Below, piece by piece: positions 54,317-64,000 of a stretch of 64,000 bases of DNA. The first letter of the stretch is position 1. Every line of letters starts with the position of its first letter. Under the pieces are notes generated by a model, which saw nothing but the letters and a program-made list of their open reading frames with translations, was not told where the DNA came from and did not search any database. The position numbers and the translations under genes are program-made. Origin of the DNA: Marivivens niveibacter (GTDB taxonomy: Bacteria; Pseudomonadota; Alphaproteobacteria; Rhodobacterales; Rhodobacteraceae); contig NZ_MSPP01000001.1 of NCBI RefSeq assembly GCF_002150005.2, positions 1,054,001 to 1,118,000 of the forward strand, read 5' to 3'.

Positions 54317-54508
54317 AATCGAACCTTTCATATGTCTTATTTCGAGCAAGCCGTTTTGGCCGTCGTTGAGACATAGATAGGATTGATTTTCGAAAGTGAA
54401 TTCACAGAAATGTGTGGTGCGCACATATCGGCAAATTTCCGCATAGGGTGCATCACATTCGGCTACAATCCGCCACCACTGTGTTACCAACCCCTTGAAA
54501 GTCGTGAT

Positions 54509-55603
54509 CTAATTCCCAGTGGGCCGACTAATGGTTCCCCCGCCTATTGCAGCGCGCACACCTGTTGTTGCGGGACAAGAGGTCGGCAAGCCATGCGCCA
54601 CACGCACAGCCAGATAAGCGAAAGCTTGAGCTTCTAACATATCACCATCTAGGCCAACGTCCTCGACCGGTAAAACTGGACAATCCAAACCGGCCGTCAG
54701 CATGTCCATAAGTGTTGCATTCTTTCGCCCGCCACCGGTCACATACACGGCCGAAGGTTTTGACGGACAATGATCCATCCCCTGCACCACCGCCATGGCG
54801 CAGCACGCCGTCAATGTAGCTACGGCATCATTTGGGGCCAACGGCGCGATCCAGTCGGTCAGGACCGCAAAATCATCTCGGTCTAACGATTTGGGTGGCA
54901 TTTTGTAGAAATAGCTGTGGGACAGAAATTTGCCCAACACGTCGTCGTCGACATTGCCTTTGCGGGCGACCGCGCCGTTGTCGTCATAGGCCTGACCAAA
55001 ATGGGTCAGCATGTAATCGTTGATTGGCGCATTTGCGGGCCCTGTATCAAACGCGACCAAAGCGCCGTCTTCTTCTGGTGCGGATTTGGCTGGATCAATC
55101 CACGTCAGATTGCCAACGCCGCCTAGGTTAAGGAACATAACAGGTGCTGTCGCACCAAGGTATTTTGCCAAAGCGAAATGATAAAACGGGGCAAGCGGCG
55201 CGCCCTGCCCGCCCAATCGCACATCCGCCGATCTGAAATCCCATGCGACTGGCGTGTTCAGAACCTCGGCCAAGATCGCGCCATCGCCGATTTGTAATGT
55301 ACCGCGGCCCGCCGGATCATGGGCGACAGTTTGGCCATGGAATCCAATCAGATCGCAGGGGTCAAATCGTGACAATATCTGCGCGTGGGCGGTTTCCACC
55401 ACCTCTGCGGCATCATCAACTTCATCCCATTTCCCCAAAGCTGCGCGAATGACATCGGATTCGCCTGGGGTATAGGGACGGAAGTCGCTGGGACCAAATT
55501 CATAGATTTTTTCGCCATCGGTCACCAAAACCGCAGCGTCCACCCCATCCAATGACGTTCCCGACATAGTTCCAAGCGCCCGAATAGGCCCAAGTTTCAA
55601 CAT
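54509..55603 (-). CDS. anmK: Anhydro-N-acetylmuramic acid kinase
   Basis: A 364-residue sugar kinase of the ASKHA fold that converts anhydro-MurNAc and ATP to MurNAc-6-phosphate during cell-wall recycling. Motifs: [20 protein letters not shown] at the N-terminus, [46 protein letters not shown] and [20 protein letters not shown] is 8 bases before the ATG at 55603. It is divergent from tyrS, a common arrangement in alphaproteobacteria; no murQ is visible nearby. Confidence 0.95.
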   Translation of the reverse strand: MLKLGPIRALGTMSGTSLDGVDAAVLVTDGEKIYEFGPSDFRPYTPGESDVIRAALGKWDEVDDAAEVVETAHAQILSRFDPCDLIGFHGQTVAHDPAGRGTLQIGDGAILAEVLNTPVAWDFRSADVRLGGQGAPLAPFYHFALAKYLGATAPVMFLNLGGVGNLTWIDPAKSAPEEDGALVAFDTGPANAPINDYMLTHFGQAYDDNGAVARKGNVDDDVLGKFLSHSYFYKMPPKSLDRDDFAVLTDWIAPLAPNDAVATLTACCAMAVVQGMDHCPSKPSAVYVTGGGRKNATLMDMLTAGLDCPVLPVEDVGLDGDMLEAQAFAYLAVRVAHGLPTSCPATTGVRAAIGGGTISRPTGN

Positions 55604-55666
55604 CCGCTTTCCCTCCGCCAATTCGGCGCTTATAGAGTGTCGCATCTGAAAACCAAGGACAATACG

Positions 55667-56917
55667 ATGACGTACCATCCCAAATCCGAATTCATGGCGA
55701 CAATCATGCAGCGTGGCTTTCTGGCCGACTGCACCGATTATCAGGCCTTGGACGAAGCTTTAGCCAACGGGATGGTCACCGCATATATCGGCTATGACGC
55801 GACAGCGAAATCGCTGCACGTCGGTCACCTGCTGAACATCATGTTGCTAAAGTGGTTCCAAAAAACCGGCCACAAACCGATCACCCTGATGGGCGGCGGC
55901 ACCACCAAGGTCGGCGATCCATCGTTCCGCAGCGACGAACGCCCATTGCTGGATGACCACGCGATTGCCGTGAACATCGGCGGTATGCAGCGCGTGTTTG
56001 ACCGTTACCTTGATTACCGCAAAGGCGACAACGCAGCCGTTATGCTGAACAACGCCGAATGGCTGGACGGCTTGAACTACCTGGAATTCCTGCGCGATAT
56101 CGGTCGCCACTTCAGCGTCAACCGCATGCTGTCGTTTGAATCGGTGAAATCCCGACTGGACCGCGAACAATCGCTGTCGTTCCTAGAATTCAACTACATG
56201 ATCCTTCAAGCGTACGACTTCTTGGAACTGAACCGCCGTTACGGATGTCTGTTGCAGATGGGCGGATCGGACCAATGGGGCAATATCGTCAACGGTATCG
56301 ACCTGACCCGCCGCGTGCTGGACAACCAGATTTTCGGCCTGACAACGCCTTTGCTGTCGACCTCCGACGGTAAAAAGATGGGCAAATCGCAGGGCGGCGC
56401 GATCTGGCTGAACAGCGAAATGCTGTCGCCTTATGAATTCTGGCAGTTCTGGCGCAACACCACCGATGCGGACACGGGCAAGTTTCTGAAACTATACACC
56501 ATGCTGCCGATCGAAGAATGCGAACGTCTGGGCGCATTGGAAGGGTCAGAAATCAACGAAGCCAAGATCATTCTGGCGAACGAAGTCACAGCCATGCTGC
56601 ACGGCGAAGAGGCCGCCAAAGCCGCCGAACAAACCGCGCGCGAAGTGTTCGAAAAAGGCGGCGTAGGTGATGACCTACCGACCCTAGCGCTGGACGCAGC
56701 TGAAGTCGCCGACGGCATTTCACTGGCTCAGCTGGTCGTCCGTTCTGGTCTGGCAAAATCGGGCAAAGACGGCAAGCGTATGATCGCCGATGGCGCGCTA
56801 AAGGTGAACGATGAAACATGCACTGATGCGGGCCGCATGTTTGCAGCTACCGATTTTGCCGATCCTATAAAACTGTCGGCAGGCAAAAAACGCCACGCGT
56901 TGGTGACTGTCGCCTAA
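55667..56917 (+). CDS. tyrS: Tyrosyl-tRNA synthetase
   Basis: A 416-residue class Ic synthetase. The HIGH motif appears as HVGH (residues 51-54, in [15 protein letters not shown]). The KMSKS loop is [15 protein letters not shown], the KMGKS variant. Tyrosine-pocket motifs YMILQAYDF and [14 protein letters not shown] are present. The C-terminal S4 RNA-binding domain spans about 350-416 ([20 protein letters not shown]). AAGGA precedes the ATG at 55667. Closed by a strong terminator. Confidence 0.96.
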   Translation: MTYHPKSEFMATIMQRGFLADCTDYQALDEALANGMVTAYIGYDATAKSLHVGHLLNIMLLKWFQKTGHKPITLMGGGTTKVGDPSFRSDERPLLDDHAIAVNIGGMQRVFDRYLDYRKGDNAAVMLNNAEWLDGLNYLEFLRDIGRHFSVNRMLSFESVKSRLDREQSLSFLEFNYMILQAYDFLELNRRYGCLLQMGGSDQWGNIVNGIDLTRRVLDNQIFGLTTPLLSTSDGKKMGKSQGGAIWLNSEMLSPYEFWQFWRNTTDADTGKFLKLYTMLPIEECERLGALEGSEINEAKIILANEVTAMLHGEEAAKAAEQTAREVFEKGGVGDDLPTLALDAAEVADGISLAQLVVRSGLAKSGKDGKRMIADGALKVNDETCTDAGRMFAATDFADPIKLSAGKKRHALVTVA

Positions 56918-56940
56918 TCGACGTCATATCGTAGATTTTA

Positions 56941-56973
56941 ACGGGCGGTCCATCGGGCCGCCCGTTTTATTTT
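56941..56973 (+). terminator. Terminator of tyrS
   Basis: ACGGGCGG and CCGCCCGT form a perfect 8-bp stem with loop TCCATCGGG, followed by TTTATTTT. Confidence 0.9.
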
Positions 56974-56978
56974 ACCCA

Positions 56979-57009
56979 TTTGATCAAAAACCATTTCTTT
57001 TGATCAAAA
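56979..57009. promoter_or_regulatory. Tandem TTTGATCAAA palindromes upstream of the DMT permease
   Basis: TTTGATCAAA (56979-56988) and TTTTGATCAAAA (56998-57009) have centres 20 bases apart, about two helical turns, on the same face of the helix. The second ends 39 bases before the ATG. They look like a paired operator for an unidentified regulator. They lack the N4 spacer of FNR boxes. Confidence 0.5.
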
Positions 57010-57048
57010 TTATCAGTATCCGAGTCCCAAAGACCTAGGAGGACCCCG

Positions 57049-59264
<2,216 letters not shown>

Positions 59265-59287
59265 TCAGCTCTGCGTTTAGTAATCTA

Positions 59288-59318
59288 AGGCCCTGCGATT
59301 TGCGGGGCCTTTTCTTTT
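59288..59318 (+). terminator. Terminator of eno
   Basis: GGCCCTGC-GATTT-GCGGGGCC (one T-G pair) followed by TTTTCTTTT. Confidence 0.9.
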
Positions 59319-59413
59319 GGCACTCCATTATTTGCCAATTCTCTCTGGTGATCCTGAAATGAATTAGGCCCCGCTGTTTCCAGCGAGGCCCAGAGGGAGG
59401 ATTAAAATTAAGT

Positions 59414-59683
59414 TTAGCAAGGCGCTGTGTAATAGCCGCCCTGACCGTTCGAATAAGCGCATTGTTGTGTTGCGGTATTTTGGGCAACCATCGTACCGGC
59501 AGCAGCACCGCCCAAGGCCGCGATCAGACGCCAATCGTCATCAGCCTCAAGAATATCGGCCGCAATTAGGCCTGCTGCGGCGCCACCTGCAACGCCAGCA
59601 ACTGTGCGTGCATCAGTGTCCATCGTGCAGCCAGCAATCGCAGATGTCGCTAGGCCAAGGCTAAGAATAAGTGCGCGGGTCAT
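59414..59683 (-). CDS. Glycine-zipper lipoprotein
   Basis: An 89-residue envelope protein. The signal peptide ends in a lipobox, ATSAIAGC, so Cys at about residue 19 should be lipidated. The mature part has two Gly/Ala-rich zipper segments: TVAGVAGGAAAGLIAADILE and LIAALGGAAAGTMVAQNTAT, which probably form an outer-membrane-associated helical hairpin. It ends QCAYSNGQGGYYTAPC. Related small lipoproteins (SlyB/osmotic type) stabilise the outer membrane. The function is not known. Confidence 0.82.
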   Translation of the reverse strand: MTRALILSLGLATSAIAGCTMDTDARTVAGVAGGAAAGLIAADILEADDDWRLIAALGGAAAGTMVAQNTATQQCAYSNGQGGYYTAPC

Positions 59684-59844
59684 TTGAAGTCTCCTAAAAT
59701 CAATCTGTTGGAATACAAACACGGCAACGCATCAAAAAGTTCCCTGCTTTCTACGGCAGTCAATTAACCCGTTAATATTGTTGGTTTGTTTTGCCCTCCA
59801 GAATACCCTTGCGAATTGTGCTCCTATCGCCGTAGCCTCTGCTT

Positions 59845-60270
59845 ATGAAAGCAGACGACATTATCCGTTACCTCGATTTGGCACCTCATCCAGAAGGCGG
59901 GCATTACCGCCAAACTTGGATTGACCAAGGTGAGGGCCGCCCATCAGGGACCTGCATCTATTTTTTATTAAAACGTGGCGAGCGGAGCCATTGGCACACC
60001 GTCGATGCAACCGAAATTTGGCACTATTACGCAGGTTCTCCGCTGGTCCTGTCAATATCCGAAACCGACGCTGGTCCAGCACAACAGCACGTCCTTGGCC
60101 CCGACCTATTGGGTGGTCAAGCACCTCAATTCATCGTGCCCACAGGACATTGGCAAGCCGCACAAACCACAGGAGACTGGACGCTCGTCGGCTGTACCGT
60201 ATCACCAGGTTTTCAATTTTCAGGGTTCAAATTAGCGCCAAGCGGTTTCGACATCCAAACTGTCGATTAA
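59845..60270 (+). CDS. Cupin (DUF985) protein
   Basis: A 141-residue single cupin domain of the DUF985 (cupin_5) family. Seen: LAPHPEGGHYRQTW, TCIYFLLKRGERSHWHTVDA (metal-type His residues), EIWHYYAGSPLVLSI, and LVGCTVSPGFQFSGFKLAP, all typical. Proteins of this family are of unknown biochemical function; a sugar-nucleotide or isomerase-like role has been suggested by fold only. No clear ribosome-binding site precedes the ATG. Monocistronic; the next gene downstream is the convergent tRNA-Arg. Confidence 0.85.
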   Translation: MKADDIIRYLDLAPHPEGGHYRQTWIDQGEGRPSGTCIYFLLKRGERSHWHTVDATEIWHYYAGSPLVLSISETDAGPAQQHVLGPDLLGGQAPQFIVPTGHWQAAQTTGDWTLVGCTVSPGFQFSGFKLAPSGFDIQTVD

Positions 60271-60283
60271 CACCACTTTTTGT

Positions 60284-60360
<77 letters not shown>

Positions 60361-60447
60361 CTAAGGGTTCTATATCCGCCCCTCTGCGGTGCTGCAATGC
60401 CAAAGGCAGCGTGGCGGGCGAGGATTTTTACTCGCCCTGCCCGTTTG

Positions 60448-61668
60448 TTAGCCAAAGAGTTCGTGGCAGAACTCTAGAGCGTCGATCAAAGCGTCGACTT
60501 CGGCTTTGGTGTTGTACATGGCGAAGGACGCACGGCAAGTCGCGCCAACGCCCATGTGTTCCATCAATGGCATAGCGCAATGGGTGCCTGCACGAACGGC
60601 GACGCCTTTTTTATCCAGCACCGTCGAAATATCATGTGCGTGCGCACCGCCATTCAGAGTGAGCGAGAAAATCGCCGCCTTATTGGCCGGATTACCCTGA
60701 ATATTCAGCCAATTCAGACCGCGTAGCCGTTCGTTGGCGTAATTACACAGGTCAGTTTCATGCTGCGCGATGTTGTCCATGCCGATCTGCATCAGATAGT
60801 CCAGCGCAACACCCATGCCGATCGTTTGGACGATACCGGGGGTGCCTGCTTCGAACTTCATCGGCGGATCGTTATAGATAACGGTGTCGCGGCTGACCTC
60901 TTTGATCATGTCGCCGCCGCCCATGAATGGGATCATTTCGGCCTGACGTTCTTTGCGGACGTAGATCGCGCCAGACCCCGAAGGACCGTATAGTTTATGG
61001 CCTGTGATGGGATAAAAATCCGCGCCCATATCCTGAACATCGACGGGCATGTGAACCGCGCCTTGACTACCATCGACCAACACAGGCACGCCGCGTTCGC
61101 GGGCCGCGTGGCAGATCGATTTCACATCCACAATCGTACCCAACACGTTCGAAACCTGAGTGACCGCGACCAATTTGGTTTTCGGGCCAATCGCGTCGAT
61201 GACGGCTTGCGGGTCTAGGTTCCCATCCGCATCGGTTTCGACCCACTTCAGCACGACACCCTGACGTTCACGCAGGAAATGCCACGGCACGATGTTAGCG
61301 TGGTGTTCCATGATCGACAGAACGATTTCATCACCAGCCTGTAGGCGCGGCGCGGCCCACGCATAGGCGACCATATTGATGCCTTCGGTCGTACCGGAAT
61401 TCAGGATGATTTCATCCTCATCCGCGGCATTCAGGAATTTTGCTACGACCCCGCGCACGGATTCATATTTGTCCGTTGCAAGGTTAGAAAGGTAATGTAA
61501 CCCACGATGAACGTTGGCATATTCCTCAGCGTAGGCTTTGGTCACCGCATCAATAACCACCTGCGGTTTCTGCGCCGAAGCACCGTTATCCAAATAGACC
61601 AGTGGTTTGTTATTCACCTGACGCGACAAGATCGGAAAGTCCGCGCGAATAGCATTGACGTCGAACAT
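60448..61668 (-). CDS. sufS: Cysteine desulfurase SufS
   Basis: A 406-residue PLP enzyme (group II desulfurase). It begins [20 protein letters not shown], has [15 protein letters not shown], the PLP lysine Lys225 in [13 protein letters not shown], and the catalytic Cys364 in [15 protein letters not shown]. It removes sulfur from cysteine as a persulfide for the SufBCD scaffold. AAGGAG precedes the ATG, and the gene starts one base after the Yip1 gene. No sufE or sufU is visible in the window. Confidence 0.96.
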   Translation of the reverse strand: MFDVNAIRADFPILSRQVNNKPLVYLDNGASAQKPQVVIDAVTKAYAEEYANVHRGLHYLSNLATDKYESVRGVVAKFLNAADEDEIILNSGTTEGINMVAYAWAAPRLQAGDEIVLSIMEHHANIVPWHFLRERQGVVLKWVETDADGNLDPQAVIDAIGPKTKLVAVTQVSNVLGTIVDVKSICHAARERGVPVLVDGSQGAVHMPVDVQDMGADFYPITGHKLYGPSGSGAIYVRKERQAEMIPFMGGGDMIKEVSRDTVIYNDPPMKFEAGTPGIVQTIGMGVALDYLMQIGMDNIAQHETDLCNYANERLRGLNWLNIQGNPANKAAIFSLTLNGGAHAHDISTVLDKKGVAVRAGTHCAMPLMEHMGVGATCRASFAMYNTKAEVDALIDALEFCHELFG

Positions 61669-61669
61669 G

Positions 61670-62152
61670 TCAGGCTCCTTTTTCGGCCTCGATCAGGGTC
61701 AGCGACCCGATGACAAAAAATGCAATGGTCCACAGTGCGCCGACGATCATCGTGCCAGTGTCGTCCCCATTAAACCCGCGCAACAGGCCATATAGCAACG
61801 CGGCCGGAGTGGTCGCCAATAGCGTCCAAAACAGCGACAGGCGCGCGGTGTAAAACGTACCCTTTCCGCCCAAGACCTTCGCAACCAGATGGATCACCGC
61901 CGATAGTCCGTAAAAGAACAGCGGCGCGATGAAAATCCATAGGAACAGCGATCCAGTGATCTGTTCCTTGGCGCTGGTTCCGGTCAATTCTTCGACGCGG
62001 ACAGCATAGGGCCAAGTTGCCAGAAAATTCAGGAAACACCCGCCCATGAGGAAAGCCAGCGCACGATCTTCGCGCTGGCCCATCCGCAACAGACGGTCCA
62101 TGACCGCACGAGGCTGACGCCACGTGCGGACCATATCACGGGTTACGCTCAT
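61670..62152 (-). CDS. Yip1-family membrane protein in the suf operon
   Basis: A 160-residue protein with about four or five hydrophobic helices after a short basic N-terminus (MVRTWRQPRAVMDRLLRMGQ). It fits the bacterial Yip1 domain family (ALAFLMGGCFLNFLATWPYA, then FLWIFIAPLFFYGLSAVIHL). It starts inside the sufD stop (ATGA overlap) and ends one base before sufS, so it is part of the suf transcript. Its role there is unknown; membrane tethering or iron/sulfur supply are guesses. Confidence 0.8.
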   Translation of the reverse strand: MSVTRDMVRTWRQPRAVMDRLLRMGQREDRALAFLMGGCFLNFLATWPYAVRVEELTGTSAKEQITGSLFLWIFIAPLFFYGLSAVIHLVAKVLGGKGTFYTARLSLFWTLLATTPAALLYGLLRGFNGDDTGTMIVGALWTIAFFVIGSLTLIEAEKGA

Positions 62153-63438
62153 CCCTGCGGACGCTCTAGCCAGATGGCCAGACGATCACGCAGGGTTTCG
62201 GCGATGGTTTCATCGTCGATCTCGTCCAGCGCCTCGGCCAAGAATGCCAAGGTCAGCAGGTCGGTTGCTTCGGCCTTTGGGACGCCGCGCGAACGCAGAT
62301 AGTAGATCGCGGTTTCATCAATCGCGCCACAGGTCGACCCGTGCGAACACGCCACGTCATCGGCGTAGATTTCCAGCTCTGGTTTCGCCAAGAAATTGGA
62401 ATCGTCATCCAGCAGCAGACCTTGGGAAATCTGGTAACCGTCGGTTTTTTGGGCGCCTTCTTTGACCAAGATTTTACCTTGGAACACGCCCGTTGCGTTG
62501 TCGCGCAGGACCTTTTTGAACACCTGACGGCTTTCGCAGCGTTCGGCGTCGTGGGTGATGAACACGGTGTCGTCGTGATGGAAATCACGGCCCGCACCGA
62601 TGCACACACCAGCAACATGCGCGATCGAATCGTCACCAGTCAGTTCGATGACCACTTCGTTACGGGTCATCACGCCATTGGCGGTCATGGTGAACGATTT
62701 GAACGCAGATTCCGTGCCTAAACGCGCAAAGATCGCAGTTGCAGCGCGGCGTTCATGATCGCGGCCTTGGGCGCGGACATGGTGGAACGACGCGGTGTCA
62801 GCGACCGACACTTCGGTCACGATATTGAAACGCGCAGCCGCTGGGCCGGATTCCAACAGAGTGACTTCGGCGCCTGCATCAACCTGAACCAAATGACGCA
62901 GGATCGCATCGCTGTCGGTTTTGGTCTGCAGGTAGGATACGTGGATCGGCTTCGCGGCTTTGCCCGATGCGCGGATGATCAAACCATCGGTGGCAAAGGC
63001 CGTGTTCAGCGTCGCCAATGGGCGCTGCACAGGGTTTTGGCCCGCGGTTTCCAGCGCGCCAAACAGGTCTTTGGCCCAATGGATGTCGGCCGATTGGCTG
63101 TCTGCCAGACGTTCGATGGTCACGCCGTCCAGCGTCAATTCATCGGATGCTTCAGCATCGAAAACGCCATCAACGAACACAACGTGCAGGCATTCGGTCG
63201 ACCCGAATACATCGCCGTTTTCCGAAGCATAGACTGACGCCGCAACAGGTTCGACCGAAGTCAGCGCGGTTGGATCGGTGTAACGCCAGTATTCGTCACG
63301 TTTGATCGGCAAGCCCATTTCAGTCACACGGGACAATGCGTCCTGACGTGCCGTTTGGGTCCAGCCCGCCGCCGCAGGCAGCGACAGGGCGTTCAGGCGT
63401 GCCTCGGTCGTATCGATTTTAACCTTTGGCAAAGCCAT
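62149..63438 (-). CDS. sufD: Fe-S cluster assembly protein SufD
   Basis: A 429-residue beta-helix scaffold subunit of SufBCD. The family core is clear in the C-terminal half: VVIELTGDDSIAHVAGVCIG, the HHDDTVFITHDAERCESRQV segment, and KPELEIYADDVACSHGSTCG with the cysteine used in cluster assembly; the C-terminal YYLRSRGVPKAEATDLLTLA follows. The N-terminal 120 residues are helical, as usual. The ATG at 63438 gives MALPKVKI; an upstream extension runs into sufC. It starts one base after the sufC stop. Confidence 0.93.
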   Translation of the reverse strand: MALPKVKIDTTEARLNALSLPAAAGWTQTARQDALSRVTEMGLPIKRDEYWRYTDPTALTSVEPVAASVYASENGDVFGSTECLHVVFVDGVFDAEASDELTLDGVTIERLADSQSADIHWAKDLFGALETAGQNPVQRPLATLNTAFATDGLIIRASGKAAKPIHVSYLQTKTDSDAILRHLVQVDAGAEVTLLESGPAAARFNIVTEVSVADTASFHHVRAQGRDHERRAATAIFARLGTESAFKSFTMTANGVMTRNEVVIELTGDDSIAHVAGVCIGAGRDFHHDDTVFITHDAERCESRQVFKKVLRDNATGVFQGKILVKEGAQKTDGYQISQGLLLDDDSNFLAKPELEIYADDVACSHGSTCGAIDETAIYYLRSRGVPKAEATDLLTLAFLAEALDEIDDETIAETLRDRLAIWLERPQG

Positions 63439-63439
63439 C

Positions 63440-64000
63440 TTATTCGACCTCCGCCAGAATGTCGGCGTAACCGTTGTTTTCAACTTCCAACGCCAGCTCT
63501 GGTCCGCCGGTTTTCACGATACGGCCGTTTGCCATGATATGAACGACGTCTGGTTTGATGTGGTCCAATAGACGCTGGTAGTGTGTGATGACCAGGAACG
63601 AACGGCCTTCGGAACGCAGCGCGTTCACGCCTTCAGACACCAGTTTCATCGCATCGACGTCCAGACCGGAATCTGTTTCGTCCAAGATGCACATCTTTGG
63701 TTCCAGCATCGCCATCTGCAGGATTTCGTTACGCTTTTTCTCGCCGCCCGAGAAACCAACGTTCACAGGGCGTTTAAGCATGTCAGCGTCGATTTTCAGG
63801 GTCTTTGCACGTTCGCGAACGACTTTCAGGAAATCTGCAGCGGAAAGTTCTTCTTCGCCGCGGGATTTACGCTGTGCGTTCACTGCGGTGCGCAGGAAGG
63901 TCATGTTACCAACGCCCGGGATTTCGACGGGGTATTGGAACGCAAGGAACAGGCCAGCGGCTGCGCGCTCTTCTGGTTCCAGATCCAGCAGGTCTTCGCC
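63440..64000 (-). CDS. sufC: Fe-S cluster assembly ATPase SufC, 5' part beyond the window
   Basis: 187 codons of the C-terminal part are visible. They include the Q-loop region LFLAFQYPVEIPGVGN, the ABC signature VGFSGGEKKRNEILQMAML, Walker B CILDETDSGLD and the switch His in FLVITHYQRLLDHIKPD. The Walker A segment lies beyond base 64000. SufC binds SufB and SufD and uses ATP to open the scaffold. The frame continues to the window edge, so the start is not visible. Confidence 0.95.
   Translation of the reverse strand, partial: GEDLLDLEPEERAAAGLFLAFQYPVEIPGVGNMTFLRTAVNAQRKSRGEEELSAADFLKVVRERAKTLKIDADMLKRPVNVGFSGGEKKRNEILQMAMLEPKMCILDETDSGLDVDAMKLVSEGVNALRSEGRSFLVITHYQRLLDHIKPDVVHIMANGRIVKTGGPELALEVENNGYADILAEVE

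Noticed and set aside
59790-59800. TTAACCCGTTAA as a CtrA site
   Set aside because: The two TTAA units are separated by four bases, not seven, so only a half-site match exists.
60416-60437. Hairpin GGGCGAG/CTCGCCC downstream of sufS as a terminator
   Set aside because: The stem is only 7 bp and no T-run follows on the minus strand, so it was not listed as a feature.

Overview
The window is a chromosomal segment of an alphaproteobacterium, most likely a marine Rhodobacteraceae (Roseobacter-group) member. The evidence is the gene content itself: the CckA and ChpT arms of the CtrA phosphorelay, an olsB-olsA ornithine-lipid pair, DUF1127 and DUF3553 small proteins, an aglEFGAK alpha-glucoside operon, a zwf-pgl-pgi operon, a corrinoid/tetrahydrofolate C1 module and a suf operon that includes a Yip1-family protein. 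Coding density is very high. No stretch longer than about 280 bases lacks a gene. I see no insertion sequences, prophage, CRISPR arrays, rRNA or replication origin. Two tRNA genes are present: Ser-CGA and Arg-CCG.

Layout. 1-5.5 kb: a truncated MocR-type regulator divergent from a DUF1127 protein, then a thioesterase, an M32 carboxypeptidase, heme A synthase, a tRNA 2'-O-methyltransferase and a divergent ThiE-like protein. 5.5-13 kb: olsA/olsB, a head-to-head DUF3553/chpT pair, then the rplU-rpmA-GNAT-obgE-proB-proA block, in which proB and proA both begin with TTG. 13-17 kb: a DUF2059 protein, tRNA-Ser, msrB-msrA, rlmE and a Ppx/GppA phosphatase. 17.3-19.7 kb: a C1 operon (98-residue 'virulence factor' family protein, MetF, methyl-THF:corrinoid methyltransferase). 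19.7-25.3 kb: a polyamine-type ABC operon ending in an Asp/Glu-racemase-family gene, divergent from its likely GntR regulator.

25.3-34.4 kb: aglK-aglA-aglG-aglF-aglE (alpha-glucoside uptake and hydrolysis), divergent from LacI-type aglR and glucokinase. 34.4-41.6 kb: cckA with a TTAA-N7-TTAA (CtrA-type) box upstream, an RsmB-like methyltransferase, guaB, and a RACo-like ferredoxin/ASKHA protein that could reactivate the corrinoid protein served by the C1 operon 20 kb away. 41.9-46.3 kb: a fasciclin-domain protein and zwf-pgl-pgi. With agl and glk these genes convert alpha-glucosides to glucose-6-phosphate and 6-phosphogluconate. 46.3-55.6 kb: HNH nuclease, esterase, DNA glycosylase, MFS transporter, cysS-cimA-NDUFAF6-like operon, an outer-membrane beta-barrel and anmK. 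55.7-64 kb: tyrS, a DMT permease, enolase, a glycine-zipper lipoprotein, a DUF985 cupin, tRNA-Arg and the sufC-sufD-yip1-sufS end of a suf operon that runs off the window.

Most of the segment is core metabolism. The points most worth a second look are the split C1/corrinoid module whose two distant proteins share Arg/Gly-rich C-termini, the extra membrane-helix pairs inserted in both Agl permeases, several clean operator-like palindromes, and the compact arrangement around chpT and cckA.
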